Assembly (NCBI RefSeq): GCF_000306235.2
Contig: NZ_AKWZ02000001.1
Coordinates: forward strand, 283,497-347,496
Direction of reading: 5' to 3'
Origin: Leptospira fainei serovar Hurstbridge str. BUT 6
Lineage (GTDB): Bacteria; Spirochaetota; Leptospiria; Leptospirales; Leptospiraceae
Length of the DNA stretch: 64,000 nt
The notes under the pieces are model-generated. The model was not told where the DNA came from and made no database searches. It was given only the letters and a program-made list of their open reading frames with translations. Below are positions 27,271 to 36,767 of the stretch, one piece after another. Each line of letters starts with the position of its first letter. The first letter of the stretch is position 1. The position numbers and the translations under genes are program-made.

Positions 27271-29505
27271 ATGGAAAAAGAAGCCGTTTCTCTCGAAGAC
27301 GCCTTAGACCACGGACTTACGGCGGAAGAATTCGCTAAGATCCAAGAAATATTGGGAAGAATTCCCAACTCGACCGAACTCGGAGTTTTCTCCGCAATGT
27401 GGTCGGAACATTGCTCTTATAAGAATTCCATCCTGCAATTAAAGACGCTTCCGACAAAATCGGATAAACTCCTGGCACAAGCCGGAGAAGAGAACGCCGG
27501 AGCCATGGATATCGGAGACGGACTCGCAGTCGTTTTCAAGATAGAAAGCCATAATCATCCCACCGCAGTCGAACCCTATCAGGGTGCGGCCACCGGAGTG
27601 GGCGGGATCATGAGAGATATTTTTACCATGGGAGCTCGGCCCATCGTCTCTTTGAATTCGCTCCGCTTCGGTAATCCGGATGAATCTCGCAATAAATATC
27701 TTCTATCTCGGGCGGTAAAGGGAATCGGCGACTACGGAAATTCTCTGGGAATTGCCGTATCGGGCGGAGAGCTTTTTATCGATGAGTGTTTTTCCAAAAA
27801 TCCGCTCGTGAACGCTATGACAGTCGGAATCGTACGCCATGATCAGATGGCAAGCGCAACTACCGGCGGCAAAGTCGGGAACGCCGTTTTTATCGTCGGT
27901 TCGACTACCGGCAGGGACGGAATTCACGGGGCTTCTTTCGCCTCTAAGGATCTTACCAAGGAATCCGAGTCGAAACGGTCCGCAGTTCAAGTAGGCGATC
28001 CGTTTATGGAAAAACTCTTGATGGAAGCGTCTCTCGAAGCAATTCAAAAAGGGTTACTGGTAGGAATTCAAGATATGGGCGCGGCAGGAATTTCCTGTGC
28101 AACGTCAGAAATGAGCGCGAAGGGAAAAACCGGAATGCGGATCGATTTGGATTCGGTTCCTTTTCGCGAAACGGGAATGAACGCGTACGAGGCAATGCTT
28201 TCCGAAAGCCAAGAGAGAATGCTCGTCATCCCGATTAAAGGTAAGGAAGAAGAACTCATTTCTATATTCAAAAAATGGAATTTAAATGCGGTTCAAATCG
28301 GAGAAGTCACGGACAACGGATTTCTAGAAGTTCATAAAGACGGAAAACTGAAAGTAAAGATTCCCGCCGAATCCCTGGTACTGGGCGGGGGAGCTCCTCG
28401 CTACGTCCGAGAAACGAAACGCCCGGCGTATTTGGATCAAGTGTCCGCCTGGACCCCGAATTCTTTACCCGACTTGAAGGAAGCGGGAGAAATCGATTCT
28501 ATCTTCTTAAAGCTCCTGGGAGGCTGGAATCTCTCTTCTAGAAGACCGATCATCGAGCAATATGATACCGAAGTAGGTTTGGTAAAGCTTATCGGCCCCG
28601 GATACGACGGAGGACTCTCGGCGATTCCCGATACGGACCGGGCGCTGGCAACCGCAACCGATTGCAACTCCAGATATACGTATCTCGATCCATATCACGG
28701 AGCGATATTCGCAGTCTGCGAGGCGGCGCGTAACGTCGCTGTAACCGGCGCCGATCCTCTCGGAGTGACCAATAATCTTAACTTTGCCAATCCATATATT
28801 CCGGAAAATTACTATATATTTTCCGAATGTGTCCGTGGAATGGGAGATGCTTGTCGCTTCCTCGGGCTTCCGATTACCGGAGGAAACGTCTCCTTTTATA
28901 ATGAATCCCCCGAGGGGCCCATTTTTCCGACTCCTACGATCGGAATGGTGGGAATCTTGGACAACAAGAAACTCGGAATACGGAATTATCCCCGAAAGGC
29001 CGGGATTAGGCTGGCTGTCATCGGAAAATTTCGACCTTCCCTCGGCGGAAGCGAATTCCAAAAAATCCAATGGCGGACCGTTCAAGGGCGGATCCCGGAA
29101 TTGGATCTTTCTCAGGAAAAATCGCTTCTGGATTTGATCGTTTCCTTAGGAAAAGATTCGAAAGTGGTTTCGGCCCACGATTTATCCTTAGGAGGAGTCG
29201 CTATCGCTTTGGCCAAGACCGCAATCTTTTCCGGCTTAGGTGTTAAAGCGAATCTGCAGGAACTCCGGCAGGATCGCGTAGATTTGACTTTGTTCGGAGA
29301 GACCGCTTCCTGCATTTTAATCGGGTTCGAAATGAAAAATGAAATGCCCATTCAAGAGATGACTTTGAGCAAGGGACTCGATTTTTTGTCCGTGGGAGAA
29401 ACGGTGTCCGAAGCTAAATTGAGAATCGCAGATTTTAAAGTAGAAATCCCCGTTTCGGAACTTTCAAACCGGTACGAACGCGGATTAGTTGAGGTGTTCA
29501 AATGA
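27271..29505 (+). CDS. purL: Phosphoribosylformylglycinamidine synthase subunit PurL
   Basis: PurL converts FGAR to FGAM with ATP and ammonia, step four of purine synthesis. From the ATG at 27271 it has 744 residues, the size of the small PurL that works with separate PurS and PurQ; the frame is open upstream to a GTG at 27223. Seen motifs are MWSEHCSYKNS, ESHNHPTAVEPYQGAATGVG, DMGAAGISCATSEM, and HDLSLGGVAIALA. There is no glutaminase domain and no purS or purQ next to it, so ammonia must come from a PurQ encoded elsewhere. The stop overlaps the following lipoprotein gene as ATGA. Confidence 0.95.
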   Translation: MEKEAVSLEDALDHGLTAEEFAKIQEILGRIPNSTELGVFSAMWSEHCSYKNSILQLKTLPTKSDKLLAQAGEENAGAMDIGDGLAVVFKIESHNHPTAVEPYQGAATGVGGIMRDIFTMGARPIVSLNSLRFGNPDESRNKYLLSRAVKGIGDYGNSLGIAVSGGELFIDECFSKNPLVNAMTVGIVRHDQMASATTGGKVGNAVFIVGSTTGRDGIHGASFASKDLTKESESKRSAVQVGDPFMEKLLMEASLEAIQKGLLVGIQDMGAAGISCATSEMSAKGKTGMRIDLDSVPFRETGMNAYEAMLSESQERMLVIPIKGKEEELISIFKKWNLNAVQIGEVTDNGFLEVHKDGKLKVKIPAESLVLGGGAPRYVRETKRPAYLDQVSAWTPNSLPDLKEAGEIDSIFLKLLGGWNLSSRRPIIEQYDTEVGLVKLIGPGYDGGLSAIPDTDRALATATDCNSRYTYLDPYHGAIFAVCEAARNVAVTGADPLGVTNNLNFANPYIPENYYIFSECVRGMGDACRFLGLPITGGNVSFYNESPEGPIFPTPTIGMVGILDNKKLGIRNYPRKAGIRLAVIGKFRPSLGGSEFQKIQWRTVQGRIPELDLSQEKSLLDLIVSLGKDSKVVSAHDLSLGGVAIALAKTAIFSGLGVKANLQELRQDRVDLTLFGETASCILIGFEMKNEMPIQEMTLSKGLDFLSVGETVSEAKLRIADFKVEIPVSELSNRYERGLVEVFK

Positions 29506-30146
29506 ATCCAACGATTCGATCGCTCGTCGTCCCGACTTTATTCGGACTTCTACTCTTCGGAAATTCCTGTAAAAAATCCGCCGACGATATTCTTTCCACC
29601 GCCTCTCAAACTCCTTTGAAGGTCGAAAAATTGGATTTAGGATTGCAGAGGTTAGGCACGCTCCCTCCGGTATTATTTACGTTTCCGAATCTTAAATGGT
29701 TGGATATTCGGCTGAACCGACTCGAAACACTCTCCGAAAATCTATGCGACTTGGAACGATTGGAATATCTGAATATCTACGGAAACGACCTAAAACGGCT
29801 TCCCGCTTCCTTTGCCAAGCTCGAAAAACTGCGCGTCCTCTTTGCGGGAAATAACGACTTCGAAAGAATTCCGCCGGAATTAAAAGGGCTTCCACTCGAA
29901 GCAATCTATATCGATCAGAACAAATTGACTTTAAACGAACAAGATATAGATATATTAGGAAATTTGCAACGACTGGAAATTTTGGATTTATCCAAAAACA
30001 GGGCCATAGTTTCTTTTCCCAAGAATCTAGATTCGCTCGCAAACCATCCGAAGCTACGAGTTCTTATCCTGAAAGATTCAGGACTCAGAACCGCCGACGT
30101 AAATGCTGCGCGTAAATTACTTCCGAAGATCCGTATAGAATTTTAA
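29502..30146 (+). CDS. Leucine-rich-repeat lipoprotein
   Basis: A 214-residue exported protein. The N-terminus is a lipoprotein signal with lipobox LFGNSC, so the mature protein would begin at Cys23. It is followed by about six leucine-rich repeats, for example LKWLDIRLNRLETLSENL, LEYLNIYGNDLKRLPASF and LEILDLSKNRAIVSFPKN. The spacing of about 23 residues is the classic bacterial type. LRR proteins are binding scaffolds, so a surface or periplasmic protein-binding role is likely. Its start overlaps purL and ileS follows in 6 bases, an unusual setting for a lipoprotein. Confidence 0.88.
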   Translation: MNPTIRSLVVPTLFGLLLFGNSCKKSADDILSTASQTPLKVEKLDLGLQRLGTLPPVLFTFPNLKWLDIRLNRLETLSENLCDLERLEYLNIYGNDLKRLPASFAKLEKLRVLFAGNNDFERIPPELKGLPLEAIYIDQNKLTLNEQDIDILGNLQRLEILDLSKNRAIVSFPKNLDSLANHPKLRVLILKDSGLRTADVNAARKLLPKIRIEF

Positions 30147-30152
30147 ATATCC

Positions 30153-32897
30153 ATGAAAGAAGAAGAGAAAAAAAATCCGTATTCAAATACAGTCATACTT
30201 CCGCAAACCGACTTTCCGATGAAGGCCGGCTTAGCGACCCGCGAACCGGAACAAATCAAAGAATGGGAAAACGGACATCTTTTCCGAAGAATGCGGGAGA
30301 AGAGGAAGAATAATCCTCAATTCGTCCTGCATGACGGCCCGCCTTACGCAAACGGAAATTTCCACACGGGTCATTCGCTTAATAAAATCCTAAAGGATAT
30401 GATCGTCAAATCCAAGGCTCTTTCCGGATTTAATGCCGATATGATTCCGGGTTGGGACTGTCATGGATTGCCGATAGAGGTTCAAGTCCTTAAAAATCTT
30501 GGAAAGAAAGCCAAGGAAATCGGCCCCGAAGAACTCCGAAAACTTTGTCGCGACTATGCGGAAGAATTCGTGGTCAAGCAAGGACAGGACCTTTCTCGCT
30601 TTTTATGTTTTTGGGAAAAAGATCATATTTATAAAACGATGAGTCCGGACTTCGAAGCGAAAATCGTGGAGATCTTCGGCGCACTTTTCGACGCAGGTTA
30701 TATATATCGCGGAAAAAAACCGGTCTATTGGTGTATCGAATTAGCGACCGCGCACGCGGAAGCGGAAATCGAATATCACCCGCATAGATCCCCGTCGATC
30801 TATGTGAAATTTCCGGTGAAAGGAAAGGACAAAAGTTATTCCTTAATTTGGACAACCACTCCGTGGACCTTACCCGCCAACTTGGCGATTAGTTTTAATC
30901 CTAGATTCTCATATTCATTCTATAAAACTCCGGATGGAGAATCCCTTTTACTTGCGGACGGACTGAAAGAGGCGGTTGAGAAAGCCACTGGAGTTCCGTT
31001 GGAGAAGTCGGGCGCGGTTACAAATCAAGATCTTGAATCGATGGTATTTCAACATCCGTTTTTGGATCGAGATTCCATCCCTTTGTTCGGGGAACACGTT
31101 ACTCTCGATGCGGGAACCGGAGCGGTGCATACCGCACCCGGACACGGACAAGACGATTATAAAGTCGGATTAGCGGCGGGATTGGAGCCTTATTCTCCCG
31201 TGGATGATTACGGTAGGTATACCGACGAATTCCCGATGATGAAAGGCGTCAAAGTTTGGGATGCAAATCCCAAAATCGTGGACCTCTTAAAAGAAAAAGG
31301 TTTATTGCTTCATTATTCCGAATTCGAACATAGCTATCCTCATAGTTGGAGAAGCAAGAAACCTCTCATTTTCAGAGCGACTCCACAATGGTTCTTTCAA
31401 ATCGATTACAAAGGCCTACGAGAAAAGTCGCTGGAAGCGATTGATAAAGTCCAATGGATTCCTAACTGGGGGATCAGCCGCATTCGCTCGATGGTTGAAA
31501 CACGGCCGGATTGGTGTCTGTCCCGCCAAAGAAACTGGGGGGTGCCTATCCCCGCTTTTACCTGCAATGAATGCGGGGAAACTCATTTGGATTCCGCTTC
31601 CGTACGTTTCTTCACCGAGATCGTAAGACGGAAAGGAATAGAGATTTGGTATACCGAACCCGCAGACGTTTTGCTTCCCACCGGTACAAAATGCGGGAAA
31701 TGCGGTTCGTCTTCCTTTAGAAAAGGAAAGGACATCTTGGACGTTTGGTTCGATTCAGGCGTGTCTAACTTTGCTGTATTAAGCGAACGTGGTTCCGAGC
31801 CCCCTGCCGACCTATATTTGGAAGGGTCGGACCAGCACAGAGGCTGGTTTCAATCCAGCTTATGGCCGTCTATGGCTCTAAGAGGTATACCTCCGTACAA
31901 ATCCGTACTTACGCACGGCTATGTTCTGGACGAGCAAGGACGAGCCATGTCCAAATCCTTGGGCAACGGAATCGATCCGACCAAGGATATTATCAACGTA
32001 TATGGTGCGGATATTTTAAGACTCTGGGTCAGTTCTCAGGATTTTCGAGACGATGTTCGGGTCGGCAAAGAAGGCCTCAAAACGATCGCGGATAATTATC
32101 GGAAAATTCGAAATACGTTCCGCTATCTGTTGGGAAATTTGGCCGGGCATACGACCGAGCAAAATTTAGCGATCGATGAATTGGAAGAAGTGGATCGTTA
32201 CTACTTATCCAGATTGGCGCATCTAACCGAAGAGCTTAAGGCTTATTACGAAAGCTACCAATTCCATCAAGTCTATCAAAAACTTCTTCTCTTCTGTACG
32301 GTGACGCTGTCCCAAGATTATTTCGAAATGATAAGAGACAGAATGTATTGCGATCGACGGGAATCGAAGACAAGACTCTCCTCTTCTACGGTTTTGCAAA
32401 TTATATTGGATACTCTTTGTATTTATTCTGCTCCGGTTCTAAGCTTTACTGCCGAAGAAGTATGGAAGGAAAACAATAAGAAAGACTCGGTCTTCTTGGA
32501 AGATTTTCCCGATTTGTCGAAAGTTCGAGATCCGAAATTGGAAACGGACTTTGAAAGAACCTTGGCCGCCCGTGAAATCGTCCATAAAACCCTCGAAGTC
32601 GCGAGACAAGCAGGAAAGTTAGGAAAGTCGCTGGAAGGCGCAGTCGAATTAACCGGGAACGGAAGTAAGGAACTCAAGACTCGTTTTTCCAACGCTGCGT
32701 TGGAACTCATTTTTACCGTGTCTCAAGTCCGCTTTGACAAAACGGAGCGAGAGATACTTGCCGAACATTCCAATGAAGAATTTGCGGTCAGAATCGTAAA
32801 ACCGAACGAAAGCGAATGTCCTCGCTGCTGGAGACACCCTGCGGAAGAACGGAAGGGAGAACTTTGCCTACGCTGCTCGGAAGCGGTCTCGATCTAA
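30153..32897 (+). CDS. ileS: Isoleucine-tRNA ligase
   Basis: A class I tRNA synthetase of 914 residues charging tRNA-Ile. The HIGH signature is [17 protein letters not shown] near residue 65, and KMSKS appears as AMSKSLGNG near residue 603. The editing domain contains [12 protein letters not shown] and [16 protein letters not shown]. The C-terminal zinc finger CPRCWRH...LCLRC ends the protein, which places it with the bacterial IleRS1 type with a C-terminal zinc site. An additional CNECGE/CGKCG pair lies in the catalytic insert. It ends one base before the stop of the convergent lipoprotein gene. Confidence 0.96.
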   Translation: MKEEEKKNPYSNTVILPQTDFPMKAGLATREPEQIKEWENGHLFRRMREKRKNNPQFVLHDGPPYANGNFHTGHSLNKILKDMIVKSKALSGFNADMIPGWDCHGLPIEVQVLKNLGKKAKEIGPEELRKLCRDYAEEFVVKQGQDLSRFLCFWEKDHIYKTMSPDFEAKIVEIFGALFDAGYIYRGKKPVYWCIELATAHAEAEIEYHPHRSPSIYVKFPVKGKDKSYSLIWTTTPWTLPANLAISFNPRFSYSFYKTPDGESLLLADGLKEAVEKATGVPLEKSGAVTNQDLESMVFQHPFLDRDSIPLFGEHVTLDAGTGAVHTAPGHGQDDYKVGLAAGLEPYSPVDDYGRYTDEFPMMKGVKVWDANPKIVDLLKEKGLLLHYSEFEHSYPHSWRSKKPLIFRATPQWFFQIDYKGLREKSLEAIDKVQWIPNWGISRIRSMVETRPDWCLSRQRNWGVPIPAFTCNECGETHLDSASVRFFTEIVRRKGIEIWYTEPADVLLPTGTKCGKCGSSSFRKGKDILDVWFDSGVSNFAVLSERGSEPPADLYLEGSDQHRGWFQSSLWPSMALRGIPPYKSVLTHGYVLDEQGRAMSKSLGNGIDPTKDIINVYGADILRLWVSSQDFRDDVRVGKEGLKTIADNYRKIRNTFRYLLGNLAGHTTEQNLAIDELEEVDRYYLSRLAHLTEELKAYYESYQFHQVYQKLLLFCTVTLSQDYFEMIRDRMYCDRRESKTRLSSSTVLQIILDTLCIYSAPVLSFTAEEVWKENNKKDSVFLEDFPDLSKVRDPKLETDFERTLAAREIVHKTLEVARQAGKLGKSLEGAVELTGNGSKELKTRFSNAALELIFTVSQVRFDKTEREILAEHSNEEFAVRIVKPNESECPRCWRHPAEERKGELCLRCSEAVSI

Positions 32898-32898
32898 C

Positions 32899-33594
32899 TC
32901 AAGGGCGATCGTTTTCGTCAGTCAGTTTAACCGGGCCGTATTGCTTTCTAGGTAAAAATTTATACTTGGTGGGATTCTTTAGATCGAAAGAGACCCATTT
33001 ACGCTGAGGAACTCCCCCCGCGAGACCGAAGTCGAAATTCTCCCCTTCCACGATTTCGGTTCCGTCAGTCGATTGTTCCAACGGAATCTCTTCGATTCGA
33101 GTCCAGCGATCGAACAAGAGAGTTTGATCCTTATCCACGATCTCACGTTTAATTCTGCCGAAAACGACGTTCAGTCTGGCGTCCGTCGCCCAAAGGATAC
33201 AGGTAGTCAACTCATCATAGGAGATGACCGATTGGGTATCGTCATACTTCGTGATGAGCAGCAGCAGCTTATCTTTCGGAAGAGCCTTTAGGGCGAAAGG
33301 CAAATCTCTCGCTAAAACATCCAACTCGTGATCGGAAAAAACGAAATCGGAAAAATATCCGATAGTAGTTCGCTTGGAGTATCTAAGATTTCCCAGGTAG
33401 TCTTTTACTTTATTTTGATCCAACTGGATCGGATGGTCTAGTGAATTCGTTTTCGTTATTTTGTAGAAACCGGGTAAATCTTTCGGGTCGATTTTAAAAA
33501 GGGCGATTCCTTCGGAACGGAACACGCTCTCCCGATTGGAGTACGGGTAACAGCTTGAAATGCCAAAAACTATGCAGGCGATAAAGAAACGCAT
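32899..33594 (-). CDS. Putative lipoprotein of unknown function
   Basis: From the ATG at 33594 the protein has 231 residues and begins with a lipoprotein signal with lipobox FGISSC. The frame is open upstream to 33669, but that would put 25 polar residues before the signal. The mature part is mixed alpha/beta and charged, with no motif I recognise. It lacks a clear ribosome binding site. It faces ileS tail to tail with a single base between the stop codons. Confidence 0.6.
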   Translation of the reverse strand: MRFFIACIVFGISSCYPYSNRESVFRSEGIALFKIDPKDLPGFYKITKTNSLDHPIQLDQNKVKDYLGNLRYSKRTTIGYFSDFVFSDHELDVLARDLPFALKALPKDKLLLLITKYDDTQSVISYDELTTCILWATDARLNVVFGRIKREIVDKDQTLLFDRWTRIEEIPLEQSTDGTEIVEGENFDFGLAGGVPQRKWVSFDLKNPTKYKFLPRKQYGPVKLTDENDRP

Positions 33595-33703
33595 TAGGAT
33601 TGGGAACGAAGGGAGGCTTTTTGAAAAAAACGTCTGTTGCATCGAGTCGGAAAAAAAGGGTCGTTTCATCTGTATTTAAGAACGGATTCAGAAGCGGAGA
33701 GTT

Positions 33704-34066
33704 TCAGTCTCCTCGCAGAAATTCCGAAAAGTTCGGATATTTTTCCAGGAATTCTTCCATAGTGTAAAGGTTTACGATGCGATCCAGCCCGGAAAGCCGA
33801 AAAACGGAATGAAGGGACTTATTTAAGCCGAAGATGTTTACAATACCATTTTTATCCCGGATTTGGTTGCGGACTTTAATAATAATTCCAATCCCTGACG
33901 AGTCTATAAATTTGACCAACCCCAGGTGAAAACTAATAATCTGGGGGTATCCGTTCAGGACGCTTTCTTCAAACTCGACGTAAAAGTCACGGGAATTATC
34001 CATCAGGATATCCTCCTGGACCGACAGGACGAGATGATTGTCTCGGTTGAGACTTTTGAGAATCAT
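33704..34066 (-). CDS. STAS-domain anti-sigma factor antagonist
   Basis: A 120-residue single STAS domain. The signature KFIDSSGIGIIIKVRNQI near residue 50 includes the DSSG with the serine that partner-switching kinases phosphorylate, so this looks like a regulated SpoIIAA/RsbV-type antagonist. No anti-sigma kinase or phosphatase gene is adjacent. It is divergent from the 608-residue protein gene. A second STAS protein without the DSSG motif lies at 61.2 kb. Confidence 0.85.
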   Translation of the reverse strand: MILKSLNRDNHLVLSVQEDILMDNSRDFYVEFEESVLNGYPQIISFHLGLVKFIDSSGIGIIIKVRNQIRDKNGIVNIFGLNKSLHSVFRLSGLDRIVNLYTMEEFLEKYPNFSEFLRGD

Positions 34067-34181
34067 GGGAAAATAACACGCATCGGAATTCGAAGTATGT
34101 CAAGAAATAAGTATCTTAGTTGATTTATTTCGGAACGACCGCCAGGATACTATTAGAGCGGTTTCTGGGGAATCCAAACCA

Positions 34182-36008
34182 ATGTCTGAATTCGATAAAA
34201 CCAAAAAAAGCATCGGCGTAAACAATCTGGACGATAAGGCCAGAAGAGAGATGTTTGATAAGTTTCAATCTGCCGGCGGCAAGGTTGTTTCCGAAAAAGA
34301 CAAAAAGCGGGACGAAGCCCTTAAAAAGCAAAAAGAACAACCGCAAGTCCGTCAAGGCGTCAGAAGCCAAGCAGGCGGCAGAGATTCAAAATCACCGTCC
34401 GGTAAAGGCGGATCCGGCGCTCCAGCTAAAACTCAACAAGTCAAGCCCAACGCGTTCAGGGATCGGAAAGCGATCGAAGCGGAGATGGGAAACTTCTTCA
34501 ACAGAATGGCCGTTAAGTTTAAATGCTGGATATCAAGGGTTACTTCTTTTTCATCCAGCGATCTACTCCCTGGATTCCTATCCGAGATTAATATCGCGGG
34601 CAAAAAAGCCATTCTTGAAATGAACTTTGTTGGGAACGATTTGCTGGGCAATCCGGCTTACGCAGCAAAAATCGCCAAAGAATTAGACGGGCAAAATCCT
34701 CTTTACATCGAACTTCTCGGTCGGATGCACAAAGTTTACGATAACGTGGAATTAAACCAATTGCTCGAAGCGCATAACGCAGCCCCGGATATGGCAGTCT
34801 CTATTTCGCGGGTGCGGCAACCCTTATATTCTTTATTTAGGAAATTATACTATATTTATCCGTTCCAAGGGTCGTACGTTAAGGCAGTTACTCTTGGATA
34901 CCAAGCGCTCGAAAAACTGGAAGGAAAACCTGCCACCGTTTATAATACGAAACGGAAACGTGCGCTCCAGGAATTCGACGTACTCTATGGAACCGTTTTT
35001 GATAAATTGTATCTGGCGATCCTTCGTAGCGAAGATAAAAATATTCCGCTGATCAGCTCCTATATGGAAGATATTCTAGGAATCGTCCCTGAAGAAAAAT
35101 TGGGACAGCGTCAACCCGGACAAGAGCTGGACGAAATTTCCGGGGGAGCCCACGAAGAAGAGGAAGAAGTCAAAGAAGAAAAAAAAGAGGAAGCGATCGA
35201 TCCGGAGGAATCACTAAGTAAAGAGCTGAAGTATGGATTGAAGCTTATGCGCATGATGACTTTGGAGCAACTTCGAAAGAAGCATGATCCGAAAGGAGAT
35301 TACGAACGGATTCCTTCCTCCGATAAAGCTTTGCTTTCCTGGCTATTTTTTCGGGAATTCGACGAGGAATATTCCTTTGTGATGACCACCAAGAAAATCG
35401 ATTTGAAGCCTACGATCGTCGCGGGCGCGAAAATGGATTTCCGGGAAAAGCTAATCGACTTGTATGAAACGACTCGCGGCATACAGGAACAATTCCGAAT
35501 CTATGATCAATATCACAAGGAACTGGATTCCCATCTGAAGAATCCCGGCGCCAACTACATAGAGTCATCCAAAAAAACTTCGGCCTTAGAGACCAAAAAA
35601 AGCCAGCAATCCAGAAATGTTCGAGTTACGGTAAAGGACTTCATTCAAAAGGGATCCGACCTACTCTCGAAACTGATCGCGGATATGAAAGGTAAAAAGG
35701 AAGTCGTTACGAATATGGACGACTTAATGACTTTCGATCTGATAGAGTCCAAAAAGCGCCTGAATAAAAAACCGATCAAACAATGCATCATGGAAGCATA
35801 TTGTTATTCTCTAGCTCTCGCGGAGCGATTGGAAAGCGGAGATTTGTTCGGAGGTGTTATTGAAATGTCCCCCGAAGAAATGGAAAAAGAATTCGGAATT
35901 AAGGCAAACGCTTCTCAGCAGGAAGCCGAGCTAATGGATCCGAACCTTTCCGCCGAAAAAGCCGCCGATGATAATTTCGGCGTCGACCCGTCCATTCTAT
36001 CCGACTAA
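34182..36008 (+). CDS. Large soluble protein of unknown function, basic N-terminus and acidic linker
   Basis: I do not recognise this 608-residue protein. It has no signal peptide or membrane segment. Residues about 1-90 are low-complexity and basic (Lys, Gln, Gly, Ser) and probably disordered. Residues about 90-310 look globular. A strongly acidic Glu-rich run lies near 325-345. The C-terminal part (about 345-608) is mostly helical with coiled-coil-like stretches. The disordered basic head and acidic linker suggest a scaffold or nucleic-acid-associated role. The degenerate nitrilase-like gene follows by 21 bases and is likely co-transcribed. Confidence 0.65.
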   Translation: MSEFDKTKKSIGVNNLDDKARREMFDKFQSAGGKVVSEKDKKRDEALKKQKEQPQVRQGVRSQAGGRDSKSPSGKGGSGAPAKTQQVKPNAFRDRKAIEAEMGNFFNRMAVKFKCWISRVTSFSSSDLLPGFLSEINIAGKKAILEMNFVGNDLLGNPAYAAKIAKELDGQNPLYIELLGRMHKVYDNVELNQLLEAHNAAPDMAVSISRVRQPLYSLFRKLYYIYPFQGSYVKAVTLGYQALEKLEGKPATVYNTKRKRALQEFDVLYGTVFDKLYLAILRSEDKNIPLISSYMEDILGIVPEEKLGQRQPGQELDEISGGAHEEEEEVKEEKKEEAIDPEESLSKELKYGLKLMRMMTLEQLRKKHDPKGDYERIPSSDKALLSWLFFREFDEEYSFVMTTKKIDLKPTIVAGAKMDFREKLIDLYETTRGIQEQFRIYDQYHKELDSHLKNPGANYIESSKKTSALETKKSQQSRNVRVTVKDFIQKGSDLLSKLIADMKGKKEVVTNMDDLMTFDLIESKKRLNKKPIKQCIMEAYCYSLALAERLESGDLFGGVIEMSPEEMEKEFGIKANASQQEAELMDPNLSAEKAADDNFGVDPSILSD

Positions 36009-36029
36009 ATCTACAAGCGCAGGTTACGC

Positions 36030-36746
36030 GTGGCTTCTGTAAAGATCACTCTATTCCAAAAGGAATTATCTCAGCCTATATCTCCCGAACAAAGATCCAA
36101 GCTATCGAAAGAAAAATCGGATTTCCTAATTCTGCCGATGTACTTTCCCGGAGGCGGGGTTTCTTCTCCCGAATCACTCGCGTCTCGTTCGAAAGGTTTT
36201 TTGGACGAACTGTTGGCCGTTTCCGAAGTTTACAAAGGAGCCATATTAGGCGGATGCATGTTTCGCAAAGACGAAGAAGGCCTATTACGCCTCTCCGTCC
36301 CGATAGTTCAAAATATCGTTTTAGTCGATTGGTACGACGTAAAAGTTTTGGACGCGGAAGAAGCTCCTGCAAAGCCCGGTTCCGGCGATGAAGCGATTAT
36401 TCTAGGCGGCTTCCGTTTCGGTATTTTCGTGGGAAAAGAAATCGACGATCTTTCTCGGTTTGATCGGTTAAAATCCGAAAACATCAATCTAGCGTTCCAT
36501 ATAGACTCTGTCCCGGAAAACGGAATTAACTATGCAGAGGACTTGAAAAAGTACGCGGACTTATCGGCAAAATATAATCTATTTCTGCTTCGTTCTTCGG
36601 GGCATGGCACTCCTTTCGGAAAGAAGCGTATCGGGCGAAGCTTATTGTCGACTCCTACCGGAGTCACATGGAAAGTTGCCGAATCCGAAAAGGACAAAGA
36701 AATCATAAAAACCGTAAATATTAACGGAATTAACGGCCTGTTTTAA
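36030..36746 (+). CDS. Nitrilase-fold-like protein lacking the catalytic triad
   Basis: A 238-residue protein with a GTG start. Its strand order parallels carbon-nitrogen hydrolases: KSDFLILPMYFPGG where the family has the catalytic Glu (here Met), LGGFRFGIFVGKEIDDLSRF where the family has the Cys-Tyr-Asp nucleophile elbow (no Cys here), then NINLAFHID, and a C-terminal GTPFGKKRIGRSLLSTPTG that resembles the conserved small-residue stretch after the active site. The usual Lys motif is not found either. If the fold assignment is right it is a pseudoenzyme. The assignment is by eye and remote. It is probably in an operon with the preceding large protein. Confidence 0.45.
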   Translation: MASVKITLFQKELSQPISPEQRSKLSKEKSDFLILPMYFPGGGVSSPESLASRSKGFLDELLAVSEVYKGAILGGCMFRKDEEGLLRLSVPIVQNIVLVDWYDVKVLDAEEAPAKPGSGDEAIILGGFRFGIFVGKEIDDLSRFDRLKSENINLAFHIDSVPENGINYAEDLKKYADLSAKYNLFLLRSSGHGTPFGKKRIGRSLLSTPTGVTWKVAESEKDKEIIKTVNINGINGLF

Positions 36747-36767
36747 ACGACTTCACTCTCGGAAAAA

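Noticed and set aside
28507..29085. 192-codon minus-strand frame inside purL
   Set aside because: It mirrors the purL coding frame and matches no family; purL is beyond doubt on the other strand.
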